From Synchiropus splendidus (taxonomy: Eukaryota; Chordata; Actinopteri; Syngnathiformes; Callionymidae): a stretch of 64,000 nucleotides of DNA. Both the position numbers and the translations under genes were made by a program. A model generated the notes under the pieces. The model saw only the letters and a program-made list of their open reading frames with translations. It was not told the origin of the DNA and did not search any database. The stretch spans positions 2,046,001 to 2,110,000 of the forward strand of contig NW_026527054.1 in the NCBI RefSeq assembly GCF_027744825.2, given 5' to 3'. Shown piece by piece: positions 1-9,900 of the stretch (the first letter of the stretch is position 1; each line of letters starts with the position of its first letter).

Positions 1-188
1 TTGATAACTTTGGAAAAACACTTCAGACAGCTTAGATTTGATGTGCAACTACTGGAAAGACCCTTTCTGCTATAGTGGGAGTTGAAAATTTCATGTTCTG
101 AAGCTTTCCTGCAAAGTCATGGCACAATGCGTAAAACGCGTTTTCAGCCTGAGATAAGGTTGATTCCGGAACGCCAAACATAAGAATG
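1..188. repeat. Representative monomer, used as the reference phase
   Basis: Landmarks in monomer coordinates are: TTGATAAC at 1-8; an A-tract at 14-18; CTTCAGACAGCTTAG at 21-35; GATTTGATGTGCAAC from 35; CCCTTTCTGC at 61-70; TATAGTGGGA at 71-80; a HindIII-type core AAGCTT at 101-106; CAAAGTTATGGCAC from 112; AAAACGCGTTTT at 133-144; GAGATAAGG at 151-159; TTCCGGAA at 164-171; and CATAAAAATG at 179-188, which leads into the next monomer. This first copy has GAAGCTTT rather than the usual GAAGCTTC and GT rather than AG at 131-132. The phase is a convenience, not a biological start. Confidence 0.95.
164..171. other. 8-bp palindrome TTCCGGAA, example copy
   Basis: The site lies at monomer position 164-171, followed by CGCC. 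It has a CpG at its centre and a second CpG two bases downstream. Common variants are TTCTGGAA, TTCAGGAA, TTCCAGAA and TTTCAGAA; the first three are single transitions at the central CpG, or next to it. The function is unknown. Confidence 0.85.
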
Positions 189-287
189 TTGATAACTTTG
201 GAAAAACACTTCAGACAGCTTAGATTTGATGTACAACTACTAGAAAGACCCTTTCTGCTATAGTGGGAGGTGAAAATTTCATGTTCT

Positions 288-295
288 GAAGCTTC
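288..295. other. 8-bp palindrome GAAGCTTC (HindIII core), example copy
   Basis: The site lies at monomer position 100-107 and is present in most monomers of the window. Subfamilies that lose it carry GAAGTTTC, GAAGATTC, GAACTTCC, GAATCTTC or GAAGCATC instead. Because it occurs once per monomer, HindIII digestion should give a 188-bp ladder, with multimers where the site is lost. Whether a protein binds it is unknown. Confidence 0.9.
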
Positions 296-1635
296 CCTGC
301 AAAGTTATGGCAGAATGCGTAAATCGTGTTTTCAGCCTGAGATAAGGTCGATTCCGGAACGCCAAACATAAAAGTGTTGATAACTTTGGAAAAACACTTC
401 AAACAGCTTTGATTTGATGTGCACCTACTATAAAGACCCTTTCTGCTATAGTGGGAGTTGAAAATTTCATGTTCTGAAGCTTTCCTGCAAAGTTATGGCA
501 CAATGCGTAAAACGCGTTTTCAGCCTGAGATAAGGTTGATTCCGGAACGCCAAACATAAAAATGTTGATAACTCAGGAAAAACTCTACAGACAGCTTAGA
601 TTTGATGTGCAACTACTAGAAAGACCCTTTCTGCTACAGTGGGAGGTGAAAATTTCATGTTCTGAAGCTTCACTGCAAAGTTATGCCACAATGCAGGAAA
701 CGCGTTTTCAGCCTGAGATAAGGTCGATTCCGGAAAGCCAAACATAAAAATGTTGACAACTTTGGAAAAACACTTCAGACAGCTTAGATTTGATGTGCAA
801 CTACTAGAAAGACCCTTTCTGCTATTGTGGGAGTTGAAAATTTCATGTTCTGAAGCTTTCCTGCAAAGTTATCGCACAATGCGTAAAACGCGTTTTCAGC
901 CTCACATAAGGTCGATTCCGGAACGCCAAACATGAAAATGTTGATAACTTAGTAAAAACACTTCAGACAGCTTAGATTTGATGTGCAACTACTAGAAAGA
1001 CCCTTTCTGCTATAGTGGGAGGTGAAATTTTCATGTTCTGAAGCTTTCTTGCAAAGTTATGGCACAATGCGTAAAATGCGTTTTCAGCCTGAGATAAGGT
1101 CGATTCAGGAACACCAAACATAAAAATGTTGAAAACTTTCGAAAAACACTTCAGACAGCTTAGATTTGATGTGCAACTACGAGAAAGACCCTTTCTGCTA
1201 TAGTGGGAGGTGAATATTTCATGTTCTGAAGCTTCGCCGCAAAGTTCTGGCACAATGCGTGAAACTCGTTTTCAGCCTGAGATGAGGTTGATTTCAGAAC
1301 GGCAAACATAAAAATGTTGCTAACTTTGGAAAAACACTTCAGACAGCTTAGATTTGATGTGCAACTACTAGAAAGACAATTTCTGCTATAGTGGTAGATG
1401 AAAATTTCATGTTCTGAAGCTTCCCTGCAAAGTTGTGGCACAATGCAGAAAACGCATTTTCAGCCTGAGATGAGGTTGATTTCAGAACGCCAAACATAAA
1501 AATGTTAATAACTTTGGATAAACACTTCAAACAGCTCAGATTTGATGTGCAACTACGAGAAGAACCCTTTCTGCTATAGTGGCAGGTTAAAATTTCATGT
1601 TCTGAAGCTTCCCTGCAAAGTTATATCACAATGCA

Positions 1636-1649
1636 GAAAACGCGTTTTC
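1636..1649. other. 14-bp perfect palindrome GAAAACGCGTTTTC, example copy
   Basis: The palindrome lies at monomer position 132-145, centred on an MluI site with two CpGs. Three subfamily forms exist just upstream: ATGCAGAAAAC (14-bp palindrome), ATGCGTAAAAC (12-bp palindrome AAAACGCGTTTT) and ATGCAGGAAAC (shorter symmetry). It is the longest symmetric element of the monomer and a reasonable candidate for recognition by a dimeric DNA-binding protein, but nothing in the sequence proves binding. Confidence 0.75.
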
Positions 1650-2442
1650 AGCCAGAGATAAGGTCGATTCTGGAATGCCAAACATAAAAATGTAGATAAC
1701 TTTGGAAAAACACTTCAGACAGCTTAGATTTGACGTGCAACTACAAGAAAGACCCTTTCTGCTATAGTGGGAGTTGAAAATTTAATGTTTTGAAGCTTCC
1801 CTGCAAAGTTATGGCACAATGCAGAAAACGAGTTTTCAGTCTGAGATAAGGTGGGTTCCGGAACGCCAAATAAAAAAATATGATAACTTTGGGAAAACAC
1901 TTCAGACAGCTTAGATTTGATGTGCAACTACTCGAAAGACCCTTTCTGCTATAGTGGGAGTTGAAAATATCATGTTCTGAAGCTTCCCTGCAAAGTTATG
2001 GCACAATGCGTAAAACGCGTTTTCAGCCTGAGATGAGGTTGATTTCAGAACCCCAAACATAAAAATGTTGATAACTCAGGAAAAACTCGACAGACAGATT
2101 AGATTTGATGTGCAACTACTAGAAAGACCATTTCTGCCATTGTGGGAGGTGAAAATTCGATGTTCTGAAGCTTCCCAGCAAAGTTATGCCACAATGCAGG
2201 AAACGCGTTTTCAGCCTGAGATAAGGTCGATTCCGGAACGCCAAACATTAAAATGTTAATAACTTCGGAAAAACACTTCAGACAGGTTAGATTTGATATG
2301 CAAGTGCTAGAAAGACCATTTCTGCTATAGTGGGAGGTGAAAATTTAATGTTCTGAAGCTTTATGCAAAGTTATGCGACAATGCAGGAAACGCGTTTTCA
2401 GCCTGAGATAAGGTCGATTCCGGAACGCCAAACATAAAAATA

Positions 2443-4694
2443 TTGATAACTTTGGAAAAACACTTCAGACAGCTTAGATTTGATGTGCAACTACTGGAAA
2501 GACCCTTTCTGCTATAGTGGGAGTTGAAAATTTCATGTTCTGAAGCTTTCCTGCAAAGTCATGGCACAATGCGTAAAACGCGTTTTCAGCCTGAGATAAG
2601 GTTGATTCCGGAACGCCAAACATAAGAATGTTGATAACTTTGGAAAAACACTTCAGACAGCTTAGATTTGATGTACAACTACTAGAAAGACCCTTTCTGC
2701 TATAGTGGGAGGTGAAAATTTCATGTTCTGAAGCTTCCCTGCAAAGTTATGGCAGAATGCGTAAATCGTGTTTTCAGCCTGAGATAAGGTCGATTCCGGA
2801 ACGCCAAACATAAAAGTGTTGATAACTTTGGAAAAACACTTCAAACAGCTTTGTTTTTCTGTGCACCTACTAGAAAGACCCTTTCTGCTATAGTGGGAGT
2901 TGAAAATTTCATGTTCTGAAGCTTTCCTGCAAAGTTATGGCACAATGCGTAAAACGCGTTTTCAGCCTGAGATAAGGTTGATTCCGGAACGCCAAACATA
3001 AAAATGTTGATAACTCAGGAATAACTCTACAGACAGCTTAGATTTGATGTGCAACTACTAGAAAGACCCTTTCTGCTACAGTGGGAGGTGAAAATTTCAT
3101 GTTCTGAAGCTTCACTGCAGTTATGCCACAATGCAGGAAACGCGTTTTCAGCCTGAGATAAGGTCGATTCCGGAACGCCAAACATAAAAATATTGATAAC
3201 TTTGGAAAAACACTTCAGACAGCTTAGATTTGATGTGCACCTTCTAGAAAGACAATTTCTGCTATAGTGGTAGATGAAAATTTCATGTTCTGAAGCTTCC
3301 CTGCAAAGTTGTGGCACAATGCAGAAAACGCATTTTCAGCCTGAGATGAGGTTGATTTCAGAACGCCAAACATAAAAATGTTAATAACTTTGGATAAACA
3401 CTTCAAACAGCTCAGATTTGATGTGCAACTACGAGAAGAACCCTTTCTGCTATAGTGGCAGGTTAAAATTTCATGTTCTGAAGCTTCCCTGCAAAGTTAT
3501 ATCACAATGCAGAAAACGCGTTTTCAGCCAGAGATAAGGTCGATTCTGGAACGCCAAACATAAAAATATTGATAACTTTGGAAAAACACTTCAGACAGCT
3601 TAGATTTGATGTGCACCTACTAGAAAGACAATTTCTGCTATAGTGGTAGATGAAAATTTCATGTTCTGAAGCTTCCCTGCAAAGTTGTGGCACAATGCAG
3701 AAAACGCATTTTCAGCCTGAGATGAGGTTGATTTCAGAACGCCAAACATAAAAATGTTAATAACTTTGGATAAACACTTCAAACAGCTCAGATTTGATGT
3801 GCAACTACGAGAAGAACCCTTTCTGCTATAGTGGCAGGTTAAAATTTCATGTTCTGAAGCTTCCCTGCAAAGTTATATCACAATGCAGAAAACGCGTTTT
3901 CAGCCAGAGATAAGGTCGATTCTGGAATGCCAAACATAAAAATGTAGATAACTTTGGAAAAACACTTCAGACAGCTTAGATTTGACGTGCAACTACAAGA
4001 AAGACCCTTTCTGCTATAGTGGGAGTTGAAATTTTAATGTGTTGAAGCTTCCCTGCAAAGTTATGGCACAATGCAGAAAACGAGTTTTCAGCCTGAGATA
4101 AGGTGGGTTCCGGAACGCCAAATAAAAAAATATGATAACTTTGGGAAAACACTTCAGACAGCTTAGATTTGATGTGCAACTACTCGAAAGACCCTTTCTG
4201 CTATAGTGGGAGTTGAAAATATCATGTTCTGAAGCTTCCCTGCAAAGTTATGGCACAATGCGTAAAACGCGTTTTCAGCCTGAGATGAGGTTGATTTCAG
4301 AACCCCAAACATAAAAATGTTGATAACTCAGGAAAAACTCGACAGACAGATTAGATTTGATGTGCAACTACTAGAAAGACCATTTCTGCCATTGTGGGAG
4401 GTGAAAATTCGATGTTCTGAAGCTTCCCAGCAAAGTTATGCCACAATGCAGGAAACGCGTTTTCAGCCTGAGATAAGGTCGATTCCGGAACGCCAAACAT
4501 TAAAATGTTAATAACTTCGGAAAAACACTTCAGACAGCTTAGATTTGATATGCAAGTGCTAGAAAGACCATTTCTGCTATAGTGGGAGGTGAAAATTTAT
4601 TTTTCTGAAGCTTTATGCAAAGTTATGCGACAATGCAGGAAACGCGTTTTCAGCCTGAGATAAGGTCGATTCCGGAACGCCAAACATAAAAATA
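2443..4694. repeat. First 12-mer sub-block of the 37-mer (2,252 bp)
   Basis: The sub-block opens with TTGATAACTTTGG and ACTACTGGAAAG, as do the other two. It is 2 bp shorter than its sister because one monomer reads CACTGCAGTTATG instead of CACTGCAAAGTTATG at 3120/3121. Other private marks are GCACCTTCTAG near 3238 and CTCGACAGACAG near 4338. It is repeated at 9391-11642. Confidence 0.88.
3193..3944. repeat. Two-monomer tandem duplication inside the 12-mer
   Basis: A dimer of 376 bp (3193-3568) is followed by a near-identical dimer (3569-3944). Both carry GACAATTTCTGC with GTGGTAGATG in the first monomer, and CTACGAGAAGAACCC with TTATATCACAATG in the second. The same pair of dimers recurs at 5447-6198, 10141-10892 and 12395-13146, and in block B from 18760 and from 23443. 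Confidence 0.88.
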
Positions 4695-6948
4695 TTGATA
4701 ACTTTGGAAAAACACTTCAGACAGCTTAGATTTGATGTGCAACTACTGGAAAGACCCTTTCTGCTATAGTGGGAGTTGAAAATTTCATGTTCTGAAGCTT
4801 TCCTGCAAAGTCATGGCACAATGCGTAAAACACGTTTTCAGCCTGAGATAAGGTTGATTCCGGAACGCCAAACATAAGAATGTTGATAACTTTGGAAAAA
4901 CACTTCAGACAGCTTAGATTTGATGTACAACTACTAGAAAGACCCTTTCTGCTATAGTGGGAGGTGAAAATTTCATGTTCTGAAGCTTCCCTGCAAAGTT
5001 ATGGCAGAATGCGTAAATCGTGTTTTCAGACTGAGATAAGGTCGATTCCGGAACGCCAAACATAAAAGTGTTGATAACTTTGGAAAAACACTTCAAACAG
5101 CTTTGTTTTTCTGTGCACCTACTAGAAAGACCCTTTCTGCTATAGTGGGAGTTGAAAATTTCATGTTCTGAAGCTTTCCTGCAAAGTTATGGCACAATGC
5201 GTAAAACGCGTTTTCAGCCTGAGATAAGGTTGATTCCGGAACGCCAAACATAAAAATGTTGATAACTCAGGAATAACTCTACAGACAGCTTAGATTTGAT
5301 GTGCAACTACTAGAAAGACCCTTTCTGCTACAGTGGGAGGTGAAAATTTCATGTTCTGAAGCTTCACTGCAAAGTTATGCCACAATGCAGGAAACGCGTT
5401 TTCAGCCTGAGATAAGGTCGATTCCGGAACGCCAAACATAAAAATATTGATAACTTTGGAAAAACACTTCAGACAGCTTAGATTTGATGTGCACCTACTA
5501 GAAAGACAATTTCTGCTATAGTGGTAGATGAAAATTTCATGTTCTGAAGCTTCCCTGCAAAGTTGTGGCACAATGCAGAAAACGCATTTTCAGCCTGAGA
5601 TGAGGTTGATTTCAGAACGCCAAACATAAAAATGTTAATAACTTTGGATAAACACTTCAAACAGCTCAGATTTGATGTGCAACTACGAGAAGAACCCTTT
5701 CTGCTATAGTGGCAGGTTAAAATTTCATGTTCTGAAGCTTCCCTGCAAAGTTATATCACAATGCAGAAAACGCGTTTTCAGCCAGAGATAAGGTCGATTC
5801 TGGAACGCCAAACATAAAAATATTGATAACTTTGGAAAAACACTTCAGACAGCTTAGATTTGATGTGCACCTACTAGAAAGACAATTTCTGCTATAGTGG
5901 TAGATGAAAATTTCATGTTCTGAAGCTTCCCTGCAAAGTTGTGGCACAATGCAGAAAACGCATTTTCAGCCTGAGATGAGGTTGATTTCAGAACGCCAAA
6001 CATAAAAATGTTAATAACTTTGGATAAACACTTCAAACAGCTCAGATTTGATGTGCAACTACGAGAAGAACCCTTTCTGCTATAGTGGCAGGTTAAAATT
6101 TCATGTTCTGAAGCTTCCCTGCAAAGTTATATCACAATGCAGAAAACGCGTTTTCAGCCAGAGATAAGGTCGATTCTGGAATGCCAAACATAAAAATGTA
6201 GATAACTTTGGAAAAACACTTCAGACAGCTTAGATTTGACGTGCAACTACAAGAAAGACCCTTTCTGCTATAGTGGGAGTTGAAATTTTAATGTGTTGAA
6301 GCTTCCCTGCAAAGTTATGGCACAATGCAGAAAACGAGTTTTCAGCCTGAGATAAGGTGGGTTCCGGAACGCCAAATAAAAAAATATGATAACTTTGGGA
6401 AAACACTTCAGACAGCTTAGATTTGATGTGCAACTACTCGAAAGACCCTTTCTGCTATAGTGGGAGTTGAAAATATCATGTTCTGAAGCTTCCCTGCAAA
6501 GTTATGGCACAATGCGTAAAACGCGTTTTCAGCCTGAGATGAGGTTGATTTCAGAACCCCAAACATAAAAATGTTGATAACTCAGGAAAAACTCTACAGA
6601 CAGATTAGATTTGATGTGCAACTACTAGAAAGACCATTTCTGCCATTGTGGGAGGTGAAAATTCGATGTTCTGAAGCTTCCCAGCAAAGTTATGCCACAA
6701 TGCAGGAAACGCGTTTTCAGCCTGAGATGAGGTCGATTCCGGAACGCCAAACATTAAAATGTTAATAACTTCGGAAAAACACTTCAGACAGCTTAGATTT
6801 GATATGCAAGTGCTAGAAAGACCATTTCTGCTATAGTGGGAGGTGAAAATTTAATGTTCTGAAGCTTTATGCAAAGTTATGCGACAATGCAGGAAACGCG
6901 TTTTCAGCCTGAGATAAGGTCGATTCCGGAACGCCAAACATAAAAATA
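4695..6948. repeat. Second 12-mer sub-block of the 37-mer (2,254 bp)
   Basis: The sub-block is nearly identical to 2443-4694 but keeps CACTGCAAAGTT, has GCACCTACTAG where its sister has GCACCTTCTAG, and CTCTACAGACAG near 6590. It is repeated at 11643-13896. The closeness of the two 12-mers, against their distance from the 13-mer, suggests that one 12-mer arose by duplication of the other. Confidence 0.88.
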
Positions 6949-9900
6949 TTGATAACTTTGGAAAAACACTTCAGACAGCTTAGATTTGATGTGCAACTAC
7001 TGGAAAGACCCTTTCTGCTATAGTGGGAGTTGAAAATTTCATGTTCTGAAGCTTTCCTGCAAAGTCATGGCACAATGCGTAAAACGCGTTTTCAGCCTGA
7101 GATAAGGTTGATTCCGGAACGCCAAACATAAGAATGTTGATAACTTTGGAAAAACACTTCAGACAGCTTAGATTTGATGTACAACTACTAGAAAGACCCT
7201 TTCTGCTATAGTAGGAGGTGAAAATTTCATGTTCTGAAGCTTCCCTGCAAAGTTATGGCAGAATGCGTAAATCGTGTTTTCAGCCTGAGATAAGGTCGAT
7301 TCCGGAACGCCAAACATAAAAGTGTTGATAACTTTGGAAAAACACTTCAAACAGCTTTGATTTGATGTGCACCTACTAGAAAGACCCTTTCTGCTATAGT
7401 GGGAGTTGAAAATTTCATGTTCTGAAGCTTTCCTGCAAAGTTATGGCACAATGCGTAAAACGCGTTTTCAGCCTGAGATAAGGTCGATTCCGGAACGCCA
7501 AACATAAAAGTGTTGATAACTCAGGAAAAACTCTACAGACAGCTTAGATTTGATGTGCAACTACTAGAAAGACCCTTTCTGCTACAGTGGGAGGTGAAAA
7601 TTTCATGTTCTGAAGCTTCACTGCAAAGTTATGCCACAATGCAGGAAACGCGTTTTCAGCCTGAGATAAGGTCGATTCCGGAAAGCCAAACATAAAAATG
7701 TTGACAACTTTGGAAAAACACTTCAGACAGCTTAGATTTGATGTGCAACTACTAGAAAGACCCTTTCTGCTATTGTGGGAGTTGAAAATTTCATGTTCTG
7801 AAGCTTTCCTGCAAAATTATCGCACAATGCGTAAAACGCGTTTTCAGCCTCACATAAGGTCGATTCCGGAACGCCAAACATGAAAATGTTGATAACTTAG
7901 TAAAAACACTTCAGACAGCTTAGATTTGATGTGCAACTACTAGAAAGACCCTTTCTGCTATAGTGGGAGGTGAAATTTTCATGTTCTGAAGCTTTCTTGC
8001 AAAGTTATGGCACAATGCGTAAAATGCGTTTTCAGCCTGAGATAAGGTCGATTCAGGAACACCAAACATAAAAATGTTGAAAACTTTCGAAAAACACTTC
8101 AGACAGCTTAGATTTGATGTGCAACTACGAGAAAGACCCTTTCTGCTATAGTGGGAGGTGAATATTTCATGTTCTGAAGCTTCGCCGCAAAGTTCTGGCA
8201 CAATGCGTGAAACTCGTTTTCAGCCTGAGATGAGGTTGATTTCAGAACGGCAAACATAAAAATGTTGCTAACTTTGGAAAAACACTTCAGACAGCTTAGA
8301 TTTGATGTGCAACTACTAGAAAGACAATTTCTGCTATAGTGGTAGATGAAAATTTCATGTTCTGAAGCTTCCCTGCAAAGTTGTGGCACAATGCAGAAAA
8401 CGCATTTTCAGCCTGAGATGAGGTTGATTTCAGAACGCCAAACATAAAAATGTTAATAACTTTGGATAAACACTTCAAACAGCTCAGATTTGATGTGCAA
8501 CTACGAGAAGAACCCTTTCTGCTATAGTGGCAGGTTAAAATTTCATGTTCTGAAGCTTCCCTGCAAAGTTATATCACAATGCAGAAAACGCGTTTTCAGC
8601 CAGAGATAAGGTCGATTCTGGAATGCCAAACATAAAAATGTAGATAACTTTGGAAAAACACTTCAGACAGCTTAGATTTGACGTGCAACTACAAGAAAGA
8701 CCCTTTCTGCTATAGTGGGAGTTGAAAATTTAATGTTTTGAAGCTTCCCTGCAAAGTTATGGCACAATGCAGAAAACGAGTTTTCAGTCTGAGATAAGGT
8801 GGGTTCCGGAACGCCAAATAAAAAAATATGATAACTTTGGGAAAACACTTCAGACAGCTTAGATTTGATGTGCAACTACTCGAAAGACCCTTTCTGCTAT
8901 AGTGGGAGTTGAAAATATCATGTTCTGAAGCTTCCCTGCAAAGTTATGGCACAATGCGTAAAACGCGTTTTCAGCCTGAGATGAGGTTGATTTCAGAACC
9001 CCAAACATAAAAATGTTGATAACTCAGGAAAAACTCGACAGACAGATTAGATTTGATGTGCAACTACTAGAAAGACCATTTCTGCCATTGTGGGAGGTGA
9101 AAATTCGATGTTCTGAAGCTTCCCAGCAAAGTTATGCCACAATGCAGGAAACGCGTTTTCAGCCTGAGATAAGGTCGATTCCGGAACGCCAAACATTAAA
9201 ATGTTAATAACTTCGGAAAAACACTTCAGACAGGTTAGATTTGATATGCAAGTGCTAGAAAGACCATTTCTGCTATAGTGGGAGGTGAAAATTTAATGTT
9301 CTGAAGCTTTATGCAAAGTTATGCGACAATGCAGGAAACGCGTTTTCAGCCTGAGATAAGGTCGATTCCGGAACGCCAAACATAAAAATATTGATAACTT
9401 TGGAAAAACACTTCAGACAGCTTAGATTTGATGTGCAACTACTGGAAAGACCCTTTCTGCTATAGTGGGAGTTGAAAATTTCATGTTCTGAAGCTTTCCT
9501 GCAAAGTCATGGCACAATGCGTAAAACGCGTTTTCAGCCTGAGATAAGGTTGATTCCGGAACGCCAAACATAAGAATGTTGATAACTTTGGAAAAACACT
9601 TCAGACAGCTTAGATTTGATGTACAACTACTAGAAAGACCCTTTCTGCTATAGTGGGAGGTGAAAATTTCATGTTCTGAAGCTTCCCTGCAAAGTTATGG
9701 CAGAATGCGTAAATCGTGTTTTCAGCCTGAGATAAGGTCGATTCCGGAACGCCAAACATAAAAGTGTTGATAACTTTGGAAAAACACTTCAAACAGCTTT
9801 GTTTTTCTGTGCACCTACTAGAAAGACCCTTTCTGCTATAGTGGGAGTTGAAAATTTCATGTTCTGAAGCTTTCCTGCAAAGTTATGGCACAATGCGTAA

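Larger units (their letters stand above)
1..2442. repeat. 13-mer sub-block of the 37-mer
   Basis: The sub-block shares its first three and last few monomers with the two 12-mers that follow, but its middle differs: TTGATAACTCAGG at 565, TTGACAACTTTGG at 753, TTGATAACTTAGTAAAAAC near 941, and a monomer with TTGCTAACTTTGG near 1317. It is repeated at 6949-9390. The offset from the opening monomer to that of the next sub-block is 2,442 bp. Confidence 0.88.
1..6948. repeat. Block A HOR copy 1 (37-mer, 6,948 bp)
   Basis: The copy consists of a 13-mer (1-2442), a 12-mer (2443-4694) and a 12-mer (4695-6948). Private differences from copy 2 include CTACTATAAAG near 430 (copy 2 has CTACTAGAAAG), GGTTGATT against GGTCGATT near 536, TTATTTTTCTG near 4599 against TTAATGTTCTG, and AAAACACG near 4827 against AAAACGCG. 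The start is set by the window edge, so the true unit boundary is arbitrary. Confidence 0.93.

Noticed and set aside
21..103. Inverted repeat CTTCAGA (21-27) with TCTGAAG (97-103) as a hairpin
   Set aside because: The stem is only seven base pairs with a loop of about 69 bases. Such matches are expected by chance in a 188-bp unit.
179..188. CATAAAAATG as a TATA-like promoter element
   Set aside because: The string is AT-rich and recurs in each monomer, but no initiator, downstream gene or other promoter element accompanies it.
1135..1155. Possible CENP-B box in monomers with TTTCGAAAAACAC
   Set aside because: These monomers match the TTCG and the following A and C of the published box pattern (NTTCGNNNNANNCGGGN), but have TTC where GGG is required. 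Most monomers have TTTGG and lose the TTCG as well. The match is too weak to call.
972..1441. Recurring minus-strand frames of 60-110 codons with similar products
   Set aside because: They are translations of the satellite monomer and repeat with its period. The frame changes at each monomer because 188 is not divisible by three. Nothing suggests selection on the peptide.
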